Positions 21,301-30,791 of a stretch of DNA of 64,000 nucleotides are shown piece by piece. The DNA is from Cercospora beticola. Lineage: Eukaryota; Ascomycota; Dothideomycetes; Mycosphaerellales; Mycosphaerellaceae. The number at the start of each line of letters is the position of its first letter. Position 1 is the first letter of the stretch. The position numbers and the translations under genes are program-made. A model generated the notes under the pieces. It made no database searches. It was given only the letters and a program-made list of their open reading frames with translations, and had not been told where the DNA came from. The stretch spans positions 4,898,001 through 4,962,000 of the forward strand of contig NC_088939.1 of assembly GCF_033473495.1 (NCBI RefSeq), read 5' to 3'.

Positions 21301-22340
21301 AGACTATTGAGGCTGTCCTCCCTGACTGGTTTCAATTTGCTCAATGCACCCTGTTCCACCAGCGCTCTCTGGCGATCCAGTGGTGTGGGCGGGCTTGAAG
21401 GTGGAGTGCTCGGCGGTTCTCTTGATGGTGCGTCAATAGCGTCACTGTTGGGTGCTGAAGACGCAGAACTGTCGCCAGCTTGATTTGCTTGTGCCTCAGT
21501 AGGTTGTCGGAAGTTGAATTTGGCGAAAAGGTCGCTGGTAGTGAACTTCTTCTTCGTCTTCATCTGATGCGCAAGCGCCTGCTGACGAGCAATGCGCTGA
21601 GTCTCGCGCTCCATTTCCAGCAAGGCTCTTTTACTCGCTTTACGAGTTGGTTTCGCGGCATCGGATAGGATACGTTCAATCTCAGGATTGACCGGTTCTT
21701 CTGCGCCCTCCACAATCTCGTCCGGAAGATCAGATGTCTTGCTTGCCGCCTCTGCTTCCTTCTCCAGCCTCTCGGCGCGCTTCTCAGCGACCAGCGCTGC
21801 TAATTTCGATTTCATCCCGGTCGGCCGGGTGGGGAGGTCATCATCGCTGTCATTCTGTGTCGTCTTTGCAGGGCTCACAAACAATGTGGACCGAGCCGCG
21901 CTTGCAGGAACAAATGGCGGTTGGCTGCGGAACCGAGAGTCCAGCTGAGGAGTGACAGTGTAAAGCTCGTCATCGGACTGTGGGTCATTCGAGGGTTGCT
22001 TGTGCTCAGGTGCTTTTACGCGACGTGGCTCTGGACTCCGGTATGGACTCTGGTCGCCTCCAAGCATACGTCTCGCAGATCTACCCATTGGTCTTCGAGG
22101 TTCGTCGTCTGAATCTTCGTTGACTTCTGGGTCTGCTACTTGTGGCTGATCGCGTGTCTCTGGGCTGTTCGACGCCGACTTGCCGTGTTCTTGGCTCGAC
22201 GCGTTTCGTGAAAAGACATCGAAATCTGAGCTTCGGACTGGAGATGGAGTGGGAGAGCCGTCGTCTTCGAACACGTTTCTCGAGATAGCTGGCCGCTTCG
22301 CTACCAGCGCGTCTTCTAGTCCTCTCGGAGAGCTTGACAT
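18315..22340 (-). CDS. mrc1: Mrc1/claspin replication checkpoint mediator
   Basis: A single frame of 1341 residues, close in size to human claspin (1339). The protein is highly charged and mostly disordered. Residues about 870-1035 match the MRC1-like domain: an acidic segment (SEDEYAGLGGDDFVAPETEE), then HFAEKQRLADEAEHQRLYKDL, then RRRQMKQREEARKRKLLL and KHSVGKDAFLKAI. SQ and TQ sites cluster in the middle (for example QTPTQTQDS), as expected for Mec1/ATR phosphorylation. Mrc1 travels with the replisome and relays stalled-fork signals to Rad53/Cds1. It diverges from the PPR-like gene; the start codons are 362 bases apart. Confidence 0.88.
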   Translation of the reverse strand: MSSSPRGLEDALVAKRPAISRNVFEDDGSPTPSPVRSSDFDVFSRNASSQEHGKSASNSPETRDQPQVADPEVNEDSDDEPRRPMGRSARRMLGGDQSPYRSPEPRRVKAPEHKQPSNDPQSDDELYTVTPQLDSRFRSQPPFVPASAARSTLFVSPAKTTQNDSDDDLPTRPTGMKSKLAALVAEKRAERLEKEAEAASKTSDLPDEIVEGAEEPVNPEIERILSDAAKPTRKASKRALLEMERETQRIARQQALAHQMKTKKKFTTSDLFAKFNFRQPTEAQANQAGDSSASSAPNSDAIDAPSREPPSTPPSSPPTPLDRQRALVEQGALSKLKPVREDSLNSLADLDDDEDLPDIGTVMSSARNSRPVELEATVVQTPSFGTEPKRGLKLARLGKKAMAPPSDDSSDDDLEIVQNMPKHLSVFDRAKGTMQKHNTDSRAIHRLKHLAHLGGDDSNTGRRKHGKARPGMNPAALEAQLRLRAKEQARAQQQERIAELKAKGIEVQTTEEREREQEAFENLLEKARIDAVELRKAEKAAAKENNGGADISADESEDEDYVDVSGSEDEAPSAEKDGNDMVDDAAEEDDEDEEEEDGEDEASVEERMDEETAGSAMAGAKTVNEDLPDRASDEDELNQSRTPMIGRKPRKSRVVLDDEDMSDLEISKPPPTIAQTPTQTQDSDPFAAFNFDAGHQASSLMSPTQMFNATMQTPTQDIQQDSMDVLNHLVPPGSSTRPPPTFAVQPQFTQGNGSQPDRVPSSQLPESQQVNLAWETQAPETPIQTSRKAGSVVASETPGWVPSQDPGLPATWQAPALAREDTLQSLPDQETQSTVELRVSESPAPAPKRNRLVRGPRHAVQDSGDEDDRVETSQKATKKDAFKEMARKRKEALSAEELAEAEREAKQMMDEQAEESEDEYAGLGGDDFVAPETEEDREMIDSSLIDVDERQLAAHFAEKQRLADEAEHQRLYKDLMTGALRRKQANMFDLDEDEDDLAARRRQMKQREEARKRKLLLQDESIASLAEGKHSVGKDAFLKAIADDDERDDDVLDLSDVEDDSQVPASLSDSQASQQPDASQVPLQEVSGNKRRMEDAPSERPPAKQRRTQASAFRAPASLLEIQDSVSFLLEEPNVPLAGPTAVDLSSDSEQEHEKEGADNAAGSEQDEESDGVQEEMARQNDGGYAPDRVAMPPPRLPASQRRTAAKPSVVNRLSLKRASSTSENSAAGSRTAWGSGSQGGGFRAPSLLRRATTNGAAQGANDRGVSTSIGLSRQDSGGSATGVKMGGSKKSSLAYQARDAERKAIVEQSARRRAENTAKIAQLRRNASSGFGKGLGGKFE

Positions 22341-22702
22341 GATTGCTCGTAGGATCTGATGTCTCGTGTCGGCGATCCTCGTCTGTCAAAGAATCTGATC
22401 CAGAATGCTACGTATACAATGAATTCATGATCCAGTCGCGTGAAGTATAGCAAAGCAATGCGTCGTGGAGTGCGGGTAATGTGAAAGTGCAATGGGTGAA
22501 AGTGGTGAGGTGGAAAGCAAACGCGAGATTGGAGACGCGACGCGCCTTGATGATCGGCGGCTTGGCGCGGATGATGCAAGGATCGCGCGGGTTTCGGCTC
22601 GTGGCCGAACTTTCTTTGCGGAGACGGCGAGCAGCACTCCCGAAGCAGCAACATTTCCCACTCCGATCAAGTACATTGCAGACGATGACATTTGGCGGGT
22701 AG
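22341..22702. promoter_or_regulatory. Bidirectional promoter interval between mrc1 and PPR-like gene
   Basis: 362 bases separate two divergent start codons. Short open frames on both strands have no domains. No clear TATA box is present, as is usual for housekeeping genes. Confidence 0.45.
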
Positions 22703-25303
22703 ATGCAATGCAATCGTGGCACTCTGAAGAGGCCTCTTCGCGACATCATCAAGTCCATCGGACGCGCCGAGAACTCGACACAACGCACCCGCCTGCAATG
22801 CCAACATCCGACCCAATTCCCTCGCGGCTACACCAGCTTTAGGACTTCGGGAATAGACACTGTCGGCAGCAGATCTCGCTCCGGTCGCGATCACATACCT
22901 CGGAAAGCCGTCGGTGCGGCAGTGCGCAGCTATGCGGTGGCAGCAGAAAAGCAGCAGGAAGGAGAGTCTGCTGCTGTTGCGGAGGATGCTCTGATAGGGT
23001 GTCAGACGACATCTCAATCTGGTTACAATGCTCCTTCGACCGCAAAGTCGGCAGCCACTACTGAAACATATGCGCCAATCTGCGCAGAGGATACCGGCAC
23101 GATAGAGCCTCGTTTGAGAGATGGCGCGGACTACTCTGCCAATTATTTCAAGCAACAGCTGTACAGGCATTATGGGGACATCGACAAGGCAGCCAGGCGC
23201 GTTTCGCGACACAAACAGCAAAGTCCTGATGCTTGGAAACGCGTGCTGCATATTTTGGACCAGGCCACGCCGACGAGAGAAGGTCACTACAAACGTGTCA
23301 GTGAGGTTGTGACGCTGCCAGAAGGCGTGGCTGCTGTCTTTCGCCCTAACAAGGAGATGGCGATTTTGGAAATCATGCAACGCACGGGATGTCATCTACA
23401 GATGCGCTCGAGCTATTCTGTTGAGGGCCGATCGGGTGCGTTCACTGGTCTTGTTTTGCAGGGAAACGTGTCTCAGAACTCGTCCGCTCTCAACTTCCTG
23501 CCCAGGTACATTGAAGTCTCATTTATTGATACTGCCGAGACAAGATCTCGGTTGAAGAGGGAGGAACTCCGTCGACAGATCGAACCTGACAACGCAGGCG
23601 AGCTTGAGCGTGACCACCCGTTCGGCACTGGCGAGCACGAGCCTGACGGTGCAGCCAATGCCACCCATGCTGATAATGGGCTGATTCGTTCAGTGTGGTC
23701 TACGGCCCGTGAGAAGAGGGACCTGAAACTACGACATTTACCCCGTACTCAACCAAAGCTGGAGACGGTACCCGACTTCACTGCCTATGTTATTGATCTG
23801 ACTTCAATCGAGCACAAAGTTCTCTACGACCCGGATCATGGTGGCTCAACTCGTCTGGACACCGCTATTGTTGTCGCGGAACTCATATCGCTATTCACCA
23901 ATCCGGTCACCTCAAAGCTCTCTGGAGACCTGTCTACGAGTCATGCTTTCCGGTACTTAGCAAAACACGAGAGGCTTGATGCAATCCGCCGAATATCCAA
24001 GGCACTGAATGAGGCAGGTCGCATTCTTGGCCAACGCAGTTTTGATGCGCTGCTTTCTGCGGCTTCACTCAATGCAGATTGGTGCAACTTTGAGCTCGTC
24101 CTGAGGACAATGCGCCGCCATCGCATACCTGGTCCCATGATTTGGGCTCGATTTCACTCTCTGGTTTTCGAGCATGTACCTCATGAGGCAGACACCGTTA
24201 TTTCGCTTATGCGAAAGAAAGGTCTGCTCGACGACAATGTTGCACTGCTTACTATCATCAGAAGCCGGATACGCAAAGAGCTCACAGCGTACCTACGCGA
24301 TAAGGGTGTAGCAGACGGCTTCCTAGAAATGTACGATGAGAAGGTTGCACGTGACTTTGGACGCCCTGACTATAACTGGCTGACAGTCGACGCCCTTAAT
24401 GGGATGCTTCACGTTCTGCTATCGCTCGGCAAGACAAATGAAGCGGCCACGCTGATGGAACAGTTCCGAAAGAGAGGGACTGAGCCGCCGAACACAGCGA
24501 CCCTCAATACCTTTCTGAGTCCGACACTGGTCAATACTGACGCGGGTTCGGCCATAGCTACGTTGAAGATGTTTAACGTCGGCAGACCTGGAGCCCTTGT
24601 CCCGGATGAAATCACTTATCAGTCACTTTTTATGATAGCTTGGCACAGGAAGTACTACAACATGCTGAGAGTGATATGGCGATACGCATGCGTAGCGGCA
24701 CAGGCGTCGCAAGATCTGCGTCACAGACTTCTCACGAGCCTGCTAAGTTATTCGCCGACCGAGGCAGAAGATATCAATCGGTCCAGGTTGTTCAAGGCTT
24801 GGGCTGGCAAGTTCGTCGTGGGTATCTCACGAGACTTGGTCCCCGGTTCCTACGTGCCATACGACACCTCGCCAACGCGGCCACTGAGTGACGATGAAAG
24901 GAGTCTTGTCGACTTGAGCTTACAACCTCGGCTCGAGAAAAACACGGCGGACTCCCTCAAGAGGCGACGAGGGATGAAGGGCCTGATGAAAAAGGATTTG
25001 CAAGAAGTCGGACAGTGCAAGCCACTGTTGCCGCTCACGATAGTCCTCGAAAGAGCTTGGCAGAAGGACGTACGATGGCAAAAAGCAGGCCTCGGCCATC
25101 TCGATAAAGATCTAGCAAAGGATCCTGGGCGAGCGATGTTCGAGGAGATGCTCTTACGCGGGATCAGGGTTCCCATGAGACCTGGCGACTGCACTGCTTT
25201 ACGAAAGTGGGAGATTCCGTGGCTGTTGCAGCGGGAACTTCAAGCAGCTTCTCGTTGGGCGGAAGCCAAAGCTCAGCAAGACAGTCAAGTGAGTAATGAG
25301 TAA
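22703..25303 (+). CDS. Mitochondrial PPR-type RNA-binding protein (putative)
   Basis: An intronless frame of 866 residues. The N-terminus is basic, Arg/Ser/Thr-rich and free of acidic runs for about 40 residues, fitting a mitochondrial targeting peptide. Residues about 150-270 may form a fold that opens with HYGDIDKAARRVSRHK and contains PNKEMAILEIMQRTGCHLQM. Helical pairs between about 400 and 690 look like PPR units, most clearly NGMLHVLLSLGKTNEAATLMEQFRKRGTEP. Fungal proteins of this kind act in mitochondrial RNA processing or translation. The specific target is unknown. Proteins of this class diverge quickly, so no symbol is given. Confidence 0.72.
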   Translation: MQCNRGTLKRPLRDIIKSIGRAENSTQRTRLQCQHPTQFPRGYTSFRTSGIDTVGSRSRSGRDHIPRKAVGAAVRSYAVAAEKQQEGESAAVAEDALIGCQTTSQSGYNAPSTAKSAATTETYAPICAEDTGTIEPRLRDGADYSANYFKQQLYRHYGDIDKAARRVSRHKQQSPDAWKRVLHILDQATPTREGHYKRVSEVVTLPEGVAAVFRPNKEMAILEIMQRTGCHLQMRSSYSVEGRSGAFTGLVLQGNVSQNSSALNFLPRYIEVSFIDTAETRSRLKREELRRQIEPDNAGELERDHPFGTGEHEPDGAANATHADNGLIRSVWSTAREKRDLKLRHLPRTQPKLETVPDFTAYVIDLTSIEHKVLYDPDHGGSTRLDTAIVVAELISLFTNPVTSKLSGDLSTSHAFRYLAKHERLDAIRRISKALNEAGRILGQRSFDALLSAASLNADWCNFELVLRTMRRHRIPGPMIWARFHSLVFEHVPHEADTVISLMRKKGLLDDNVALLTIIRSRIRKELTAYLRDKGVADGFLEMYDEKVARDFGRPDYNWLTVDALNGMLHVLLSLGKTNEAATLMEQFRKRGTEPPNTATLNTFLSPTLVNTDAGSAIATLKMFNVGRPGALVPDEITYQSLFMIAWHRKYYNMLRVIWRYACVAAQASQDLRHRLLTSLLSYSPTEAEDINRSRLFKAWAGKFVVGISRDLVPGSYVPYDTSPTRPLSDDERSLVDLSLQPRLEKNTADSLKRRRGMKGLMKKDLQEVGQCKPLLPLTIVLERAWQKDVRWQKAGLGHLDKDLAKDPGRAMFEEMLLRGIRVPMRPGDCTALRKWEIPWLLQRELQAASRWAEAKAQQDSQVSNE

Positions 25304-26593
25304 TCGTGTAGCATTTATTGATCAGCATAGCCAAGATGTACAGCCGAGAAACGTGACATCAAGTCAAAAAAAAAAAAAAAAAAGTCCGGCTCTGTCAAAA
25401 GGGTCGGCTCGACGCTGCCTCCCACGCCCAACGATTTCGATTACTCCAAAGTGTCCATGCAAGTGCAAAACATATGTCAACCTGGAAACGAACGAAAATT
25501 ACCTCAGCGTTCTTGCCGCCGCCACTATTGTCGGGTTAGCTTCTGCAGATCACTTGTGGGCTTGGTTTGGTGGAAGCCAACTTACTGATTCGAACATGGG
25601 TTTTCACAGTTTGCAGAATTGGATTGACCACAATGTAACGTGCTTACCACTGCACTACGGCGGCTTGTTGATGATAGGCAGCAATGTTCCTCCTTTATGA
25701 CTGTTTGACGGGTAAGTGCATTAGGTGACTGCGAATGGCCGAGTGAGCGGTGAGATCATAGAGGGGGGGTGGAAGAGAGCGGGAACACAAGAACGATGCA
25801 TCAACATGTTCAATACGTGGAATTCCGTCAGCTTTCCGTGCTGTATATTAATCAGTTCAGCTACAGTACTAGCGATGTCGACAAGAATGGGGAGTATTTA
25901 GGCTGCTAGATTGTGTTGAATCGAGAGATGATCATAGCAGCACAGAAGGATATATTCGAGCCGATGTCGCGTGCACCTCTCACCAAAACTTGCGCAATTG
26001 GTTTAGAATTGTACAGAACAGATACTTGCATGGCTTTTTGAATCGCGCCGAATAAAAATGTATGGACATGATGTCTGACTGAACATGACTCGTGCGCGGG
26101 TTGGAGCTGCCAAGAAAGGAAGCCAGGCCAGCATCGCGACTTCACCTCCACTCTCAACATCGCCGCTCGCATACTGCAAGGTCTATTGCTATAGTTCAAG
26201 ACTCTTTGACACTGTACAAATCAGCGACATGAAGGCTTTTGCACTTGGAAAGAAAATAGAGAAGACCAAAATCTGCTTCTGCAAGGTGTGTATTTCGAGC
26301 CGCTCGAATGCTCGCTCTGTGGAAGGTTGCGATATGACAGCGCCTCGCTTTAATATATGTCCGCAGAGAAAGCAAGCTTGATCTCCTCGCTGGGCTTCTC
26401 CACGCTCCGCACCATTCCCAACGATCCCATGACTCTGCGCGCAGCTCTGAATGAGCAGCTGACCACATTCGCTCCTAGTGACCACTGCATCTCGCGATTA
26501 GCTGGAGACGATCATGCTTCATACAGAATTCTCTTACCTGAGCACGCCAAATTGACTCTCCTGACGATTCCACCGAACGTCTCCAGCATACAT
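25304..26593. other. Intergenic stretch with an 18-base poly-A run
   Basis: No supported gene. Open frames at 25.3-25.7 and 26.36-26.64 kb on the plus strand have no domain or clear start. The 3' end of the PPR-like transcript must lie here. Confidence 0.4.
25366..25383 (+). repeat. Homopolymer of 18 adenines
   Basis: A perfect A18 run about 60 bases after the PPR-like stop codon. Length is likely variable or affected by sequencing. Confidence 0.9.
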
Positions 26594-27091
26594 TCAATCA
26601 TTCAGACCCTCGTTGACCCAGGTTATCCGAGTCGCTAGACCTCCCGCCGGGTTGCAGCCATTCTTCCTACGCGCGATGTTAAACATCACCCTGACGTGCG
26701 CCACATCCGGCAGACCAAGCTGATCCTTCATCCATATAAATGCTTGTCCGACACGAGCCGCAAGGCTAGCTTGTGATAGCACTCCATTGCCATGTGCGGC
26801 GGCTATCTTGGCGACGATGCCGAACTGGGTGTCTGGATCCTTTGACAGCAATTGGAGCAGTCTGTCATTCTTCACCGAGTCGACCGTGCCGATGATAACC
26901 CCGTCTGGCTCGCACAGCTCGAAGTCGGTGTCTGCTGGAATGTGGTGGACCAAGAATTGTCCCGTGGCTTGGTCGATGGTACCGTAAGCTGGCACGTTGC
27001 GGCCCTGCCAAACGATGTTCTGCAAGATGCCATTGTTGCCGGCATCGGTGGTAGGTGGGAAGAGGGCCATGTTTGTTGGGTTGGTGGCCAT
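26594..27091 (-). CDS. Paralogue 1 of an unrecognised small protein family
   Basis: A frame of 165 residues from the Met at 27091 (MATNPTNMALFPP); an in-frame Met exists at 27151. A central segment, DGVIIG...VKNDRLLQLLSKDPDTQFGIV, then ARVGQAFIWM, aligns with the gene at 28304-28831 and the broken copy at 29628-30020. All three lie on the minus strand within 3.5 kb. No signal peptide, membrane segment or known domain is recognised. The shared DGxI-L/I-G...RLLQLL...RVxxAF core suggests a helical domain. The first 70 residues differ from paralogue 2. Confidence 0.65.
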   Translation of the reverse strand: MATNPTNMALFPPTTDAGNNGILQNIVWQGRNVPAYGTIDQATGQFLVHHIPADTDFELCEPDGVIIGTVDSVKNDRLLQLLSKDPDTQFGIVAKIAAAHGNGVLSQASLAARVGQAFIWMKDQLGLPDVAHVRVMFNIARRKNGCNPAGGLATRITWVNEGLND

Positions 27092-28303
27092 TTTGACTGG
27101 ATGTGTGTATAGTGAGAATATGGTAGTATAAGCGGCTCGAGCGGGTTCCAAGTAGGTACAAATTCGTCGAAGGTGTACAGTGTAGGGTGTGAAGGGCGAT
27201 CGAAGTCGGTAAGTCAGAAGGTGTGTTGAAAAGTGGAAGAGAGCTGTTAGAGAGGCTGACAGAGAGGGTATTTGAGGTACCGGCGCACATCAGCAGACAA
27301 ACATGTTTGCAGTGAATAAAGCAGACAATCAGAAGGTTGTGGTGAAGGAGAGAGCTTCTTTGCATGTGGCTTGCCATGTGCTACTCTCTGCTTGAATGCA
27401 AAGCTTACGCCCAACTTTCGGAGTAAATTCGAATTTCACACGAAGAGAAGGACGTGTGATCAGCAATGACGAAAAGCACCCGAAGACATACTGGCAAGTC
27501 AAAATACTGCTACGAAGGGCCTCTGCCAGCGAAGCTTCACGGCCGCAGAACTTGAGGACTATTGTGGCCTTCGCGATGCAAACAGTTGCCGAAGACCCTC
27601 CATCCCGCTGCTACCTCCCTGTGAGCTCTGTGATGCGAAAGAAGTGGTTTCAGTAGGTCATTTGCCATTTCCGGGCCCTCCAGGTCAAGGCCTCAGTGCC
27701 CTCCAGAAGGCTTCGCCACCTTGATGCTACGGGCGCATACAGCATTACAGAACGATTATGGCGCTGGCTTTCGATCAGTTGAGCACGATAGGGCAGAAGA
27801 CACGACGAAAACAAAATGAGTCGCAAGGAAGTGAAAAGCAATCAAGTGTGTTTGCGAAGAACGAGAAACTCCAAGCGCAAAAGGGGTATATCCACCGAAC
27901 GCCTCGCTGATGCCATATCAGAACAGAAATGACGAAGTGTACACCGCCCTCGAACCAGTGGTACACTGTTCCTCAAATGCCTCCGCCGGCCATCGATGTC
28001 CTTCGGCGGATGGTCTTGTATGTTTGGTGCCAATGGCGGCGTGAGAACAGGAGAGTATGTACGGGAGATCCATGAAATGCTTCTAGGCTCAAAGGTCAGT
28101 CCATCATTTCGAAAAGATGTATGGCTCGACTGACTTGAAGGGGCCTATTGGAACCCTTCCATGGGCGATGAGAACCAGAGCAGTGTCTTAGACTGGCTAT
28201 GATGTACTGGGAACAGGTTAGTATGTGTTTCAAGGTATGCATGAGAGTATGTACTAACACTCATATGGACCAGGAGCCAAGCCCGGAAGAGACTCGAGTC
28301 TCT
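27092..28303. other. Spacer between paralogues 1 and 2
   Basis: No gene supported. It contains the promoter of paralogue 1 and the 3' region of paralogue 2. Confidence 0.4.
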
Positions 28304-28831
28304 TCACTGCTCAGTGCCCTCGGTCTCGTCAATATCAGCACTCTCCACTAGTCCAAGCAGAAGATCTGCAGCATTCGCGATCTCAACATCCTGTGCCTTC
28401 TCCACAGCGTGGTTGCGCGATGCGGCGCGACCATTGGCGAGGGCGGTAGGGTTGAACACCTGCTCACGGAAATTGTGAACCTCCTCCTGAGATTCGCCAT
28501 AGCCGTACCCCTTAGCTGCCCACCTAAAAGCCTTTGTGACTCGAGCATCGAGCCCTTTCGTCGCGAGGACCTCGAAACCGTCGTTCGCACCGGCCTTGTG
28601 AAGCTCCACCAGCATCTGGAGAATGACCTTGGTGTCGTATTTGGCCATGAGCTGCATGAGCCGACCGTGGACAATCTCCTGGACGTCTCCGCAGAGAATT
28701 TCGCCATCGAGCATGCCTGTCTCGAACGTTTCATCCACCGGCACGGTGTGTTGAGTGTTGGACACCACAATCACGTTGGCATTGCCGGCAGCTGGCTGGG
28801 CTGAAGCACTTGGTGTCGCTGTGGGTGCCAT
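28304..28831 (-). CDS. Paralogue 2 of an unrecognised small protein family
   Basis: A frame of 175 residues from MAPTATPSASAQ. The core DGEILCGDVQEIVHGRLMQL, then ARVTKAFRWA, aligns with paralogue 1 (DGVIIG...) and, more closely, with the broken copy (DEEILCGDHRDIV). The C-terminus is acidic (ESADIDETEGTEQ). No recognised domain, signal peptide or membrane segment. 5' sequence up to about 29.1 kb is free of other supported genes. Confidence 0.68.
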   Translation of the reverse strand: MAPTATPSASAQPAAGNANVIVVSNTQHTVPVDETFETGMLDGEILCGDVQEIVHGRLMQLMAKYDTKVILQMLVELHKAGANDGFEVLATKGLDARVTKAFRWAAKGYGYGESQEEVHNFREQVFNPTALANGRAASRNHAVEKAQDVEIANAADLLLGLVESADIDETEGTEQ

Positions 28832-29627
28832 TTTCTACAAGAGGGATCGTTGCTGTGTATAGAGATCTGATTGAGCGTTTATTTCGATGAAAAGGGGGGC
28901 CTTGTTGTGCTTCGTGACCCTGCACAAGTTGCCGTTGCTTCCGGTGGTGAGGTCGAGAAGTGGAAGAACGAAGAGGAAGGGCGAGGTGGTGTTCGATGTA
29001 GAAGAGCGAAGAGGTGGTCGAAGCTGTTGAATGTTTGAGCAAGCGCTTGTTGGTTGACGTTTGTGTATGGAGCAAAGTGTTGGGAAGTCCGAAGGCCTTT
29101 TCAGCGCGGGACGCAGGCGCTTGACCGTCGCGGTGCTACGAAAGTGAAAATGCGGGTCCCAGAGGTAGGTGAATGAGCACGCACACGGATTGTGGTGGTG
29201 CATGAGAAAGGGTTCCAGCACGGCCCTGCACAGTCAGAAGCCGTGATAGAGCCATCCACGAGCTTACAGCCTAACAGGGTCAATGGCAAGGTACAGCATC
29301 GCCACTATTATTACATGTGAAGCAATGCTAATTCAGCATCCAGGAGCAGGGCCATATGACGCTCCGTTAGAAGCTGTCGCGGGTTCTCTTACCGTAATGG
29401 CAGCTCGATCAGCATTGTTCTCGCCATATGCTCAAGCATCTGAATGCTCGTCTGGGTCGTTCACCGTCCACAGCATCGACGGCCTGTTCCCCAATCACCT
29501 GTCTGGCTGGTGAGTGCTCCAGTTCTAGGACCACTGCCTTGAGTTGAACATCATGGATGAGATGCACACTTGCAAGCGTAGCGCTCCACGCAACATGAAT
29601 GAGAATTCCGGAGGCTCGCCCTCACTC
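28832..29627. other. Spacer between paralogue 2 and the broken copy
   Basis: Open frames on both strands without domains. It holds the promoter of paralogue 2. Confidence 0.4.
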
Positions 29628-30020
29628 TCAGCCATCCTTAAACTTCACCACCCGACCGCTGAGCTCGAGCAAAGCCTGCGTCGCCTCCATCCTTCGTTCT
29701 TCCCCCTTGATGGCAATCCAGTCCTTGCAGGGCCTGAGACCATTGGCCTCCTGAATCGCCATCAAAACAACACGCAGTGCATTTTCCGCCATTCCTCGTT
29801 TCTTCGATACATTGAGGAGCGACCTCGTGAAACGAATTCCCATAACTGATCTCTGGAGAACTGTACCAAAACGATGCGAGAGGTGAAGTTCGTTGAGGGC
29901 TTGGACAATGTCGTCGAGGCTCATTTTGGCCGCCAGCTAGAGGAGTGCATCGTCCACGATATCTCTGTGGTCGCCGCAGAGTATTTCCTCATCCGTCTTC
30001 TCTGTCTCGAAGAAGCTCAT
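29628..30020 (-). pseudogene. Paralogue 3, interrupted by an in-frame stop
   Basis: From the Met at 30020 the frame reads MSFFETEKTDEEILCGDHRD, then IVDDALL, then TAG (minus strand of 29937-29939, codon 28), then LAAKMSLDDIVQALNELH and on to a natural stop at 29628 (131 codons in all). The stop replaces the Gln of paralogue 2 in RLMQLMAKY, which one CAG-to-TAG change would explain. Downstream homology continues without frameshift (RFTRSLLNVSKKRG against RVTKAFRWAAKGYG), so the decay is recent or the second half (from the Met at 29924, 98 residues) is still used. The N-terminus of about 35 residues present in paralogue 2 is missing. Confidence 0.65.
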
Positions 30021-30701
30021 GTCGATCTGACCAGCATGGTATTATTGCCGAGACAGCGCTGGAGCGGGAAGATGATGTCTCGGTGAAGGCATTCTGATCG
30101 ACGCGCGCGCAACGAAAGCAGTTGACGACGCGGCGGAATTGATGATTTTGACGATAGAAAGTCAGCAATGAGCCGAGCTGATATTGACCAGCTCTCTCGA
30201 TACAGGAGCGCAGTCTGGCGTGCAGACCTTAGAACGCTAGCGCTTTGATTATCGTCTGGCCATTGTCGTGCTCTCTGCGGCCATCCCGTGGTTGCAAATC
30301 TGGCAGGCTATGGCTTCGCTCTCAGGCTGTCCAATATGGATGCACTTCAACGCGCCCCAAGAGCAAACGAGCTTGAATGCCGTCAACCTACTTCTGGCAA
30401 CATCGACGACAGCAAACTGACGACTTGAACGATATCCATTGTAAGTGCCCTCCCAGAGTAACAAACTCGGGACTGCAGCCAAGACGCAAATCGCGGGAGG
30501 GATCGGCAGCCAGGGTGAACAGTAGCATTGTTCACTCTTGATCGAGTCCCGTGATCTGCCTCGATAATCACCGCTGTATGGACAGTCACTCTTTGATACG
30601 CGCGCGTCACTGGCGCAAGACATACCGGCACACTCCATACATGAGGCACTCCTTTACATCCTCATCCTCCACAACAATACAGCACAGAAAAAGCCGACGC
30701 C
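30021..30701. other. Upstream region of the F-box-like gene
   Basis: No supported gene. Open frames on the minus strand (30249-30650) lack any recognisable feature. Confidence 0.4.
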
Positions 30702-30791
30702 ATGGCGACCTACATCTCGAAACGAACCGAGTCACGGACTGCGGCCATGGCGACCTATATCTCGAAACGAGCCGAGTCACAGACGCAGTCC
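30702..30791 (+). repeat. 45-bp tandem duplication at the start codon
   Basis: Bases 30702-30746 and 30747-30791 are near-identical copies, each starting ATGGCGACCTA and encoding MATYISKR[TA]ES[RQ]T. The copies are in frame, so the protein gains 15 residues. Confidence 0.9.

Noticed and set aside
20689..21483. 264-residue plus-strand frame opposite mrc1
   Set aside because: Ser/Arg/Cys-rich shadow of acidic codons in mrc1; no homology recognised.
22408..22842. Open frames within the mrc1/PPR promoter interval
   Set aside because: Short, both strands, no start context and no recognisable domain.
26357..26638. 93-residue plus-strand frame overlapping the end of paralogue 1
   Set aside because: No domain and overlap with a better supported coding region.
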